Shown: positions 24,719-31,804 of the stretch, in pieces
Position numbering within the stretch: position 1 is the first letter of the stretch
Layout of the letters: each line of letters begins with the position of its first letter
From: JACRNA01 sp964366335
GTDB taxonomy: Bacteria; Patescibacteriota; Microgenomatia; CAZETR01; Amesbacteraceae
Reading direction: 5' to 3'
Assembly: GCA_964366335.1 (NCBI GenBank)
Contig: CAYITQ010000002.1
Span: forward strand, 1-41,549
Length of the DNA: 41,549 nt
Made by a program: the position numbers and the translations under genes
The notes under the pieces: generated by a model
What the model was told of the DNA's origin: nothing
Seen by the model: the letters and a program-made list of their open reading frames with translations, nothing else
Database searches by the model: none

Positions 24719-25552
24719 TCATCCATGGTATTTGTGATTAAGTTGGATATGTGGAGATTCGTTAAGTAGAGATAAAGCGATTACTGGAGTTGTAGCTATC
24801 GCGATCACATGGGATTCGAGAACATCTTTTAAATATCCAAAAGCTATTGCTGCTTCAGCCAATTCTGTTATAGCATCTTGCTCTTTATAGCCATCGCCGT
24901 GTAACTTTTGCCTTTGTTTCACAATTGATCTAGCAATTTTAGGATTTACATCACCAGAAATAGACAGAATCGTATCACGGTAATCAAGAATATCGACTAT
25001 GGTGACCGAAGAATCAAAATAATCATTCCCTCGTTTAGATAATTGGTCTCTAGTTTTATCTGCTGTTGATTCTAGTCTAGACCGGGCCTCAGTTATACTT
25101 AATCCGCAGACAAGCTCTCCCCTTTCCATCACTTCCCATCCCGGAAATATTACAGAAAGATTAACTGGACGCTTGGTTCTATTTGATAACGGTGATAGGA
25201 CTTTTGCAAAACGATCCACGTTTCCAGCAGTTTGAGATATTCCATTGCCTAATTCTGCCATTTTATAATGCCAGATGTCGTTAATATAATAACCGCCATA
25301 ATCAGGACAAACGACACATCCAAAATATAATGTACTGGAATTTCCGACAGCAGCTAGAGTTGAAGCTAAAAGAATTAATTCACGCTCGTTATGTTTCTTT
25401 ATTGTCCAATCTCCCAGAATACATTGGACTAAAAGATCAATATCAAATCCGTAAGGTTTGGAGAATATTCCTGACCTCGCAACAACCGATTCTAATAAAT
25501 CTAGATCATTAGGGCCAACTTCTGTTTCATAAGAATCTCTCAATTCGCTCAT
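24719..25552 (-). CDS. Conserved-looking protein of unknown function, Phe-leader operon
   Basis: 277 aa, soluble, no signal peptide. I do not recognise the family. Notable: YFGCVVCPDYGGYYINDIWHYK (about 77-98) with a Cys-x-x-Cys-Pro-Asp-Tyr motif, a central FPGWEVMERGELVCGLSI, and a helical C-terminus. The start overlaps the M24 peptidase stop by ATGA, so it is translated with it, downstream of a Phe-rich leader peptide and upstream of pheST. A role in Phe-related metabolism is inference from position only. Confidence 0.75.
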   Translation of the reverse strand: MSELRDSYETEVGPNDLDLLESVVARSGIFSKPYGFDIDLLVQCILGDWTIKKHNERELILLASTLAAVGNSSTLYFGCVVCPDYGGYYINDIWHYKMAELGNGISQTAGNVDRFAKVLSPLSNRTKRPVNLSVIFPGWEVMERGELVCGLSITEARSRLESTADKTRDQLSKRGNDYFDSSVTIVDILDYRDTILSISGDVNPKIARSIVKQRQKLHGDGYKEQDAITELAEAAIAFGYLKDVLESHVIAIATTPVIALSLLNESPHIQLNHKYHG

Positions 25553-26724
25553 ATCGTTTCAATTTCTAATGGGGCAGGAGTAGTAACAGTGACGGTTCCC
25601 GTTTTTGATATATAGATATTAATTTCTGATCTCAAACCAAACTTGGGTGTATAAATTCCAGGTTCAATACTATATCCTGAATCGAATAATAAATTTCGAT
25701 TGTCTAAGGTCTCATAATTATCAAGATTAGGCCCATAACCGTGCAATTCGGATGAAATATTATGTCCCAAACGATGAATAAAGTACTTTTCATATCCGGC
25801 TTTTTTAATTATATTTCTGGCAATATTATCTAAACTTGATCCTTTAATCATTCTGTTTTTAATATTTGTTTGTAAATATTTAATGACTGCATTTCGAGTA
25901 TCGATTAGGGCGTTCCATGCACAAGATACCTTCTTGGGTATAGTTTTACCTGTGTAATACATGGTTGTAATATCTGCATAAATACTGTTTGGATTATTCA
26001 CTTTTCCCCAGATATCAATGAGTAAGATAACATTTTCTTTGATAATAACTGGTTGCTCAATTGATGGAAAATAATGTGGGTTTCCGGTATTTTTACCACT
26101 GGCTACAACCGGATGATAAATACTCAAAAGTTCATAATGCGTGTATCGGGATTCTATATATTTTTGTATTTGATAATCGGTAATATTTCCGATTTTGGAT
26201 CTAATCAATAATTTAGTTTCATCTAGTATCAAAATTAGTTTACGAACGGCTTCTTTGTGTGAATTCAGTCCGCTCCTTCCCCACCTTGATGTTAATTCTC
26301 CCAATAAATCTTGTGAACTTACTATTTTTGCTTTAGTTAGACTTTTAATTAGCTGAACCGTTCCAAAATCAATCCTAGATAAAAGAGGAATGTTAGCCTT
26401 AGTACTAACTTCCATAGCAATAGTCCCCCGTGAAGGCAGATATGAGGACAGAATACTTATCAAAGAGGCACGTGATGAATAGGCGAGCTTTTTTCCAATG
26501 ACATTATCAAGCTTATCACTTTCCATCGATTGGTAAATCCAGATGGGTTGTTTTAAATTACTTTTGAGCAGGCAAAACCATGGTCTGGTTACTAATTCAG
26601 TGATTTCACATATTTCCGATGCAATTGGATTCATCCCCACAGAATAAGTCCCCTGAGATTGATAAATCAACCAGGCGTCGATATTTCGTTTTTTGAGTAA
26701 ATTTAATGCGAGTTTATAATTCAT
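25549..26724 (-). CDS. M24-family metallopeptidase (Xaa-Pro aminopeptidase/dipeptidase-like)
   Basis: Pita-bread-fold peptidase. N-terminal creatinase-type domain (1-150), then catalytic domain with metal ligands visible: Asp in LLIDIWGK, Asp in YADITTMYY, His in HRLGHNISSELHG, Glu in GYSIEPGIY and Glu in GLRSEINI. 391 aa. All five ligands are present, so it should be active. It is the first full gene behind the Phe leader-peptide attenuator; proteolysis that releases amino acids would make physiological sense under Phe starvation. Confidence 0.85.
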   Translation of the reverse strand: MNYKLALNLLKKRNIDAWLIYQSQGTYSVGMNPIASEICEITELVTRPWFCLLKSNLKQPIWIYQSMESDKLDNVIGKKLAYSSRASLISILSSYLPSRGTIAMEVSTKANIPLLSRIDFGTVQLIKSLTKAKIVSSQDLLGELTSRWGRSGLNSHKEAVRKLILILDETKLLIRSKIGNITDYQIQKYIESRYTHYELLSIYHPVVASGKNTGNPHYFPSIEQPVIIKENVILLIDIWGKVNNPNSIYADITTMYYTGKTIPKKVSCAWNALIDTRNAVIKYLQTNIKNRMIKGSSLDNIARNIIKKAGYEKYFIHRLGHNISSELHGYGPNLDNYETLDNRNLLFDSGYSIEPGIYTPKFGLRSEINIYISKTGTVTVTTPAPLEIETI

Positions 26725-26730
26725 GCCACT

Positions 26731-26787
26731 AAAAAACCCCGCTTTTGCGGGGTATGGATAAAGATTTGCACTAATCCATCACCCCGC
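26731..26787 (-). promoter_or_regulatory. Phe attenuator: mutually exclusive hairpins
   Basis: Terminator: ACCCCGC (26753-26747), AAAA loop, GCGGGGT (26742-26736), six T (26736-26731), seven bases before the M24 ATG. Antiterminator: GCGGGGT (26787-26781) plus ATGGAT (26779-26774) pair with ATCCAT (26759-26754) plus ACCCCGC (26753-26747), a 13-bp stem with one bulged G. The 5' arm is encoded by the last codons and stop of the Phe leader peptide. A ribosome at the stop blocks the antiterminator; one stalled on the earlier Phe codons leaves it free. Confidence 0.85.
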
Positions 26788-26835
26788 ACGCGGAGCAAAG
26801 AAAAAGGCAAACATGGAATTAATGGTGTATTTCAT
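26779..26835 (-). CDS. Phenylalanine leader peptide (18 aa)
   Basis: Reads MKYTINSMFAFFFAPRAG-stop: four Phe in five codons (F-A-F-F-F), like the pheA and pheST leaders of enterobacteria. The ATG at 26835 is six bases after a consensus promoter, giving a leaderless message; an internal ATG at 26814 gives a shorter form. The A-P-R-A-G tail is dictated by the hairpin arm. Placement between infC-rpmI-rplT and pheST parallels E. coli pheM. Confidence 0.85.
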   Translation of the reverse strand: MKYTINSMFAFFFAPRAG

Positions 26836-26841
26836 AAGCCT

Positions 26842-26870
26842 ATATTACCTTTTTGGTAAAGCTTTGTCAA
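26842..26870 (-). promoter_or_regulatory. Promoter of the Phe leader
   Basis: TTGACA (26870-26865) lies inside the last codons of rplT; 17-bp spacer; TAATAT (26847-26842) overlaps the rplT stop. Predicted start about 26835, exactly at the leader ATG. Confidence 0.75.
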
Positions 26871-27189
26871 CGATTTGAGCAAAAACATGGGGTTGTTTGA
26901 CGACTAGATCAGCCATGATTTTGCGGTCAATTTCGATTTTCTCTTTTTTTAAGCCACCCACAAACTTGGAATAAGACAGGCCCATTTGGTGTAGGGCTGC
27001 ATTGATGCGGACAATCCAGGTGGCCCGCAGATCGCGCCGACGCAAACGCCTGCCATTAAATGCATATTGACCGGCATGGAGAACTGCCTCGGATGCAACT
27101 TTGTAGAGCCTATTTTTGGTCATCCGGAAACCTTTGGCCCGATTCAAAAGCTTGTTGTGTCGCGCCCGGCGGTTATTTTTTACTCTCAT
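26845..27189 (-). CDS. rplT: Ribosomal protein L20
   Basis: Large-subunit assembly protein: RRARHNKLLNRAKGFR, the RRLRRRDLRATWIVRINAA region and YSKFVGGLKK are all family features; 114 aa. Third gene of infC-rpmI-rplT. Its 3' end carries the -35 of the next promoter. Confidence 0.96.
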   Translation of the reverse strand: MRVKNNRRARHNKLLNRAKGFRMTKNRLYKVASEAVLHAGQYAFNGRRLRRRDLRATWIVRINAALHQMGLSYSKFVGGLKKEKIEIDRKIMADLVVKQPHVFAQIVDKALPKR

Positions 27190-27190
27190 A

Positions 27191-27385
27191 TTATTTTCCC
27201 ATGACCTTTCTAATTTTCCGGGATATGGTTGCTCCCAGTTCGCGGATCACTTTGTGACGTCTCAGCTGCGAAGCCGATTTATTACTGCGCAAATGCCGGC
27301 CAAAAGATGACCGGTGCATGACTTTACCCGTCTTTGTAATGGTTAATCTTTTGGCTATTGATTTTCTGGTTTTTATTTTCGGCAT
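27191..27385 (-). CDS. rpmI: Ribosomal protein L35
   Basis: 64 aa, very basic, starting MPKIKTRKSIAKR as L35 does, with KSASQLRRHK in the C-terminal half. Overlaps infC by 13 nt and is one base from rplT. Confidence 0.95.
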   Translation of the reverse strand: MPKIKTRKSIAKRLTITKTGKVMHRSSFGRHLRSNKSASQLRRHKVIRELGATISRKIRKVMGK

Positions 27386-27882
27386 AAGCCTCCTATATAC
27401 TGTTTACCCACCCATTTGGGTAACTGGTCTATCTTGGCGACGATGGACAAAGCGCTAACAGCTCTTTGCCAGACTGTCTCGGCAAATTCTTTGTGAGTCA
27501 GTTGCCTGCCCACAAATTTTACCGTGATCCGGACTTTGTCTCCATTGCCCAAAAACTCACGGGCGCGGTTCATCCGGGTTTCGAAGTCACCGCTGGCCAT
27601 AAATGGTGTCAGCCTGACTTCCTTTAGGTCAATCTTTTTTTGAGTAGATTTAGCCAAGCGCTCTTTTCTGGCCAATTGATATTTAAACTTGGTATATTCA
27701 ATAAGTTTTGCTACCGGAGGCTTGGCCTGCGGTGCCACTTCTACCAAATCCAGATTTAACTTTTTGGCCTCAATCAGAGCGTCCTCTTTGGACAAAACTC
27801 CGACCATGGTACCATCTTCACGCAAAACCCTCAATTCTTTTGCTTGAATTTGATTGTTGATGCGATAAAAAACAGTACTCAC
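27373..27882 (-). CDS. infC: Translation initiation factor IF-3
   Basis: N-domain with YRINNQIQAKELRVL, linker around ALIEAKKLNLDLVEVAPQAKPPVAKL, and C-domain KKIDLKEVRLTPFMASGDFETR. 169 aa. The start codon is GTG at 27882, nine bases after a TATAAT box; IF-3 genes often use non-ATG starts for autoregulation, and GTG here may be a mild version. Leads the infC-rpmI-rplT operon. Confidence 0.95.
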   Translation of the reverse strand: MSTVFYRINNQIQAKELRVLREDGTMVGVLSKEDALIEAKKLNLDLVEVAPQAKPPVAKLIEYTKFKYQLARKERLAKSTQKKIDLKEVRLTPFMASGDFETRMNRAREFLGNGDKVRITVKFVGRQLTHKEFAETVWQRAVSALSIVAKIDQLPKWVGKQYIGGLCRK

Positions 27883-27891
27883 TTGGATAAC

Positions 27892-27920
27892 ATTATATCA
27901 ATTTTAGTTTTTAAACACAA
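27892..27920 (-). promoter_or_regulatory. Promoter of infC-rpmI-rplT
   Basis: TTGTGT (27920-27915), 17-bp spacer, TATAAT (27897-27892). Predicted start about 27885, leaving about 2 nt before the GTG start. It overlaps the 3' end of the retropepsin-like gene. Confidence 0.65.
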
Positions 27921-28257
27921 CCACGTGTGATTTAAGAAATTCAAGGTCAAATGTTTCCAAAAATCCCAATCGACCGAGAAAGGCGGGTACTCGATCAGTA
28001 TTTAAAAAAGATATTGGTACAGCTCGTTCATTGTCTCCAAGCTTTACTTTAATTCTTTTCTTGTAAATATATACAATCTCTTTGCCACCCACTCCGATAG
28101 TATTATCCTTCCAGCAGTCATGGTCCAACGAAATATCAAGACTTTCAGCCATATATTTAGGAAGAGTTGTCATGTCAGCACCAGTATCGACTATCAACCA
28201 TGCAATAATCCAAGAATCGTGAGAAGAATTGTAAAAAGATACTTTAAGGTTAACATC
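27904..28257 (-). CDS. Retropepsin-like aspartic protease domain (apparently in the -1 frame of the preceding ORF)
   Basis: Contains the active-site LIVDTGADMTTLP and the C-terminal FLGRLGFLETFDLEF, as in single-domain bacterial retropepsins that act as dimers. A TTG at 28197 opens right at the active-site strand, which would cut off the first two beta-strands. In the same frame upstream, coding-like sequence (G-D-V-N-L-K-V-S-F-Y-N-S-S) continues back to about 28257 without an ATG or GTG. So the natural N-terminus probably comes from the upstream ORF by frameshift at 28263-28257. Confidence 0.7.
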   Translation of the reverse strand, partial: DVNLKVSFYNSSHDSWIIAWLIVDTGADMTTLPKYMAESLDISLDHDCWKDNTIGVGGKEIVYIYKKRIKVKLGDNERAVPISFLNTDRVPAFLGRLGFLETFDLEFLKSHVVVFKN

Positions 28258-28445
28258 CCCTTTTGAGGGATATACGCAATTTCCGGAATTGCGTGGGGAT
28301 ATTTTATACGAACATCTCTCAGAATTTTAGCAGCGCCATCGCCTGTTTTTGCCGTAAAAGATTTTCCGGCAACCAATACCACATGTTTACCCCGATAATA
28401 CGGATTACCAAAGAAATGGTGCATGGTTAATTTTTTTGTTGCCAT
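28194..28445 (-). CDS. DUF5678-like protein, probably frameshifted into the retropepsin
   Basis: Residues about 18-60 (YRGKHVVLVAGKSF ... AAKILRDVRIKYP ... PEIAYIP) match the pattern of the small DUF5678 domain, which often neighbours retropepsin-like genes. After Q61-K62-G63 the frame runs into an unrelated hydrophobic tail (MLTLKYLFTILLTILGLLHG). At codons 61-63 there is the heptamer A-AAG-GGG (28263-28257), a form that permits a -1 slip straight into the retropepsin frame, giving a 180-aa fusion. A TAATAT box lies six bases before the ATG. Confidence 0.6.
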   Translation of the reverse strand: MATKKLTMHHFFGNPYYRGKHVVLVAGKSFTAKTGDGAAKILRDVRIKYPHAIPEIAYIPQKGMLTLKYLFTILLTILGLLHG

Positions 28446-28447
28446 AT

Positions 28448-29872
28448 TTATATATTATCATGACTGGCAAGAAATTCTAGGATAGTTGTCTTTATTGATT
28501 CTATCTTTGGAGAACATTTTTGACGATGGATAATTTTTTTCCTGGACAAGTTCTTGATTTGTCTGGGAGCATTGACAATTGATCTTGAGAACTTTGACCA
28601 ATGGGCAGTGGAACAAATGATTACTGGTTTAATGATATTAGTCTTGGCTATATATCTCTCTGCCACGATATGCGCAACCGAAGTATGTGGGTCGATCAAA
28701 TATTTTGTTTCTGAATATAAAGCTTTGATGTGCTTCAGACAGTCTATATTTGAAACCCAATCTGCATAAAAAATGTCTTTTAATTTGTTTTTGGTAGCGA
28801 TATCAACCATAAAAAATTTATTTAATTTTAAATGATTCATCCAATCGCTTACCTGTTTGGGATTATTGGTCAGTAGATACAAAAGACGCTCAATATTGCT
28901 GGCGACCAATATATCCATTGATGGCGAAGGTGTTTTGACCAAAGATCGATTTCTAATATCATAGACTCCAGTCTGGAGGAATTTGGTCAGGACATTGTTG
29001 GCATTGGAGGCACATATGAGTTTTCTAACGGGTAGTCCCATTCCTCTGGCATAGAAAGCAGCCAAGATATTGCCAAAGTTTCCAGTCGGAATGGAAATGT
29101 CTATCTGGTCACCTGCGGATATAACTCCCATTCTTATCAAATCGACATAACTACTGACATGATAAACAATTTGGGGAACAAGCCTGCCCCAATTGATAGA
29201 GTTTGCAGACGATAAAGTAGTCTTGAATTTTGATTTCAATATATTATTAAACCGCTTATCGTTAAATATTTCCTTTACTAATGACTGACACTTATCAAAA
29301 TTGTCTTTGATAGCAACGACAGAAACATTTTCTCCTTCTTGTGTCGTCATTTGCAACTCTTGTATTTTTGAGACGTGCTTTTCCGGATAGAATACAATTA
29401 TTGAAATATTTTCTTTATCTTTATATCCTTCGAGGGCAGCTTTACCAGTATCTCCAGATGTGGCAACCAGTATCAAATAGCGATTAGGTTTCTTTATAGC
29501 TTTCGAAAAGAATAGCGGCATGATTTGGAGAGCCATATCTTTAAATGCCAAAGTTGGTCCATGCCACAATTCCAGAACATATTGGTTATCCTTTAGGTGA
29601 ATTAGCGGTGCAATAAGCGATGTGTCAAAGTTGGTAGAATATGCCTGATTAACAATATTTGAAATCACACCTTTAGGAAAACCAGTCTTGAATAAATTTA
29701 GGACAAATACCGCCCGCTTCTGGTAAGCCATGTCACTCAATTGGGTTAGTTGGTTGAGAGTTAGTTTTGGTATCTTTTCTGGAATAAAAAGTCCTCCATC
29801 ATCCGCAATACCTTTGAGTAATACTTCTGAAAAAGAATATTTCTTGTTGTTATCGCGTGTGCTCTTGTACAT
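28448..29872 (-). CDS. thrC: Threonine synthase
   Basis: PLP enzyme converting O-phosphohomoserine to threonine. Seen: N-terminal YKSTRDNNKKYSFSEVLLKGIADDGGLFIPE, PLP lysine in WHGPTLAFKDMALQ (about 101-114), ATSGDTGKAAL, and IPTGNFGNILAAFYA. 474 aa, the long E. coli/yeast-type form. Overlaps asd by 23 nt. Last gene of the lysC-asd-thrC unit controlled by the Thr attenuator. Confidence 0.95.
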   Translation of the reverse strand: MYKSTRDNNKKYSFSEVLLKGIADDGGLFIPEKIPKLTLNQLTQLSDMAYQKRAVFVLNLFKTGFPKGVISNIVNQAYSTNFDTSLIAPLIHLKDNQYVLELWHGPTLAFKDMALQIMPLFFSKAIKKPNRYLILVATSGDTGKAALEGYKDKENISIIVFYPEKHVSKIQELQMTTQEGENVSVVAIKDNFDKCQSLVKEIFNDKRFNNILKSKFKTTLSSANSINWGRLVPQIVYHVSSYVDLIRMGVISAGDQIDISIPTGNFGNILAAFYARGMGLPVRKLICASNANNVLTKFLQTGVYDIRNRSLVKTPSPSMDILVASNIERLLYLLTNNPKQVSDWMNHLKLNKFFMVDIATKNKLKDIFYADWVSNIDCLKHIKALYSETKYLIDPHTSVAHIVAERYIAKTNIIKPVIICSTAHWSKFSRSIVNAPRQIKNLSRKKIIHRQKCSPKIESIKTTILEFLASHDNI

Positions 29873-30911
29873 ATCCTTTCTTCACTAATAACTCTGCCAT
29901 AAGAATTGCTCCACCAGCAGCTCCTCTAATTGTGTTATGTGCTAGAGCAATAAATTTCCAATCGAAATGAATATCCTCCTGAAGTCGCCCCATCGTGATT
30001 CCCATTCCATTTTCATAATCACGATCTAGCTTTGATTGTGGCCTATTTTCTTCTTCAATATATTGAATCAAAGTTTTCGGAGAAGATGGAAGTTTTAACT
30101 TTGATAGTGGATTAAAATCATTAATACATTTCAAAATCTGTTCCTTTGACGGCTTGGTTTCGAATGAAACCGAGACGCTTACCATATGGCCATCGGTCAC
30201 CGGGATCCGAATACAAGTGGCGGAAATAATTGGCTTTATAGTCTCACCCCAGATCTTGAGTGGTTCTTTCTCTGATTTGGCTTCTTCCCCACCAATATAG
30301 GGAATTACATTGTCAATCATGTCTGGCCAATCTGTAAATGTCTTTCCAGCCCCGGATATTGCCTGTAGACTTACCACATGAATTTTTTTGGGATTGAATA
30401 TTTTTAGTGCAGTAAAAATAATAACATATGATTGGATAGAGCAGTTGGATTTGACTGCAATCAAGCCATTTTTCCATCCCCGATTTTGGCGTTGAGTATC
30501 TATACGCTGGATTTGGTGAGGATTGACTTCTGGAATAATCATTGGTACATCTTCAGACCAACGGTGGGCAGAGTTGTTTGAAATCACGGCAACACCCAGA
30601 CTAGCGTATTTCTCTTCAATTCTCTTGATATCTTCTTTTTCCATATCCAAAGCACAAAAAACTAGATCAACATCACGAACAATATTTTCTATATCTTCTT
30701 CTACCCTGCGAACGATTAACCCCTTTATATTATCTGGAATCATAGATTTTAATTTCCATCGGCCTAATACAGCTTCTTCGTAAGTTTTCCCAACAGACTG
30801 GGGTGAAGCAGCCACACAAACCACCTTAAACCAAGGATGCTTGGTCAAGAGTTCTATAAAGCGTTGGCCAACCATGCCAGTGGCTCCCAATATACCGACT
30901 TTTATTTCCAT
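29850..30911 (-). CDS. asd: Aspartate-semialdehyde dehydrogenase (archaeal/fungal type)
   Basis: NADPH-dependent reduction of aspartyl phosphate. Seen: GILGATGMVGQRF (7-19), SNNSAHR, catalytic Cys in VKSNCSIQ (about 157-164), GAGKTFTDW and the C-terminal HNTIRGAAGGAILMAELL. 353 aa; the sequence style is that of the archaeal/fungal subfamily rather than E. coli Asd. Overlaps lysC by 10 nt. Confidence 0.94.
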   Translation of the reverse strand: MEIKVGILGATGMVGQRFIELLTKHPWFKVVCVAASPQSVGKTYEEAVLGRWKLKSMIPDNIKGLIVRRVEEDIENIVRDVDLVFCALDMEKEDIKRIEEKYASLGVAVISNNSAHRWSEDVPMIIPEVNPHQIQRIDTQRQNRGWKNGLIAVKSNCSIQSYVIIFTALKIFNPKKIHVVSLQAISGAGKTFTDWPDMIDNVIPYIGGEEAKSEKEPLKIWGETIKPIISATCIRIPVTDGHMVSVSVSFETKPSKEQILKCINDFNPLSKLKLPSSPKTLIQYIEEENRPQSKLDRDYENGMGITMGRLQEDIHFDWKFIALAHNTIRGAAGGAILMAELLVKKGYVQEHTR

Positions 30912-31759
30912 ATTTGAGTTCCAGGATGATCTGGATTAAAAGTATTTTTTACTCTAACAATAATATTTTTTGCTTGGACGGGAATCATGGCTTCGGGATG
31001 CAATATTTTTGCCCCCGCTTGAGCCAAGGCAAGAGCCTCATCATATGACAATTTAGAATAAAATTTGACACTGGGATCTTTGTTTGGATCTCCGCTAAAT
31101 ATACCATCAACTTCCTTCCAGAGAATTACTTCGTTGGCATCCAAGGCATTGGCTAGGATAGTCGCACTATAATCTGACCCTCCTCGTCCCAAAGTTACTA
31201 TTTGTCCATCTTTTGTTGCACCAAAAAAACCAGTTATGACGGGAATAATATTTTGAGATAATAACGGAGATAATGAAGATATTGCTTTAACACTGGTACG
31301 ATCTAATATCACTCGACCATTACCAAAGCAACTGTCGGTCACGATTGCCAACGATGCGTCAACGGGGATTGATTTAGCCCCAATATTATTTAGGGTTGCT
31401 GACAAAAGATGACTACTCAATTTCTCTCCATAAGAAATCACGTAATCATAATTAGCTAGGGTAAAGTTTTTACAGAGTGTCAAATATAAAATCAATTCAC
31501 CAAATAGACGGTCTATAGATATATCATCTAATGCTAGCTTATGAATATTGTAAAGTGTCTTAATGATTTGATTAGCTCCAAAATAATCATGGGATTTAAA
31601 TTTCTGAAATAATTCAATTAGTTTATCTGTTACACCGCTCATGGCAGAGACTATTACAACAATCTTATTTTCTGCATAATATTTTTTGGCAATATTTGCC
31701 ACATTTAAAATCCGCTCTTTCGAGCCAACTGAGGTTCCCCCAAATTTCATTATAATCAT
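30902..31759 (-). CDS. lysC: Aspartate kinase, catalytic domain only
   Basis: First step of the aspartate pathway. Seen: MKFGGTSVGS (start), SYGEKLSSHLLSA, TLGRGGSDYSATILANAL and WKEVDGIFSGDPN. At 285 aa it stops right after the kinase domain, lacking the two ACT domains (about 160 aa) that bind threonine or lysine in most bacteria, so feedback inhibition of the usual kind is unlikely. Control appears to move to the attenuator directly upstream. Starts at 31759, with 31750 (MKFGG) a possible alternative. Confidence 0.9.
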   Translation of the reverse strand: MIIMKFGGTSVGSKERILNVANIAKKYYAENKIVVIVSAMSGVTDKLIELFQKFKSHDYFGANQIIKTLYNIHKLALDDISIDRLFGELILYLTLCKNFTLANYDYVISYGEKLSSHLLSATLNNIGAKSIPVDASLAIVTDSCFGNGRVILDRTSVKAISSLSPLLSQNIIPVITGFFGATKDGQIVTLGRGGSDYSATILANALDANEVILWKEVDGIFSGDPNKDPSVKFYSKLSYDEALALAQAGAKILHPEAMIPVQAKNIIVRVKNTFNPDHPGTQIWK

Positions 31760-31803
31760 AAAAAATCCCGCTTGCGCGGGATGTGATTTACCACACGTCC
31801 CGC
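31760..31803 (-). promoter_or_regulatory. Thr attenuator between thrS and lysC
   Basis: Terminator: ATCCCGC (31782-31776), GCAA tetraloop (31775-31772), GCGGGAT (31771-31765), six T (31765-31760), ending at the lysC ATG. Antiterminator: GCGGGA (31803-31798) and TGTG (31795-31792) pair with CACA (31785-31782) and TCCCGC (31781-31776) around a GTAAAT loop. The 5' arm starts one base after the thrS stop codon and is preceded by six Thr codons in the last eight thrS codons. A ribosome finishing thrS covers the 5' arm and allows termination; stalling at Thr codons exposes it. Confidence 0.88.
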
Positions 31804-31804
31804 T

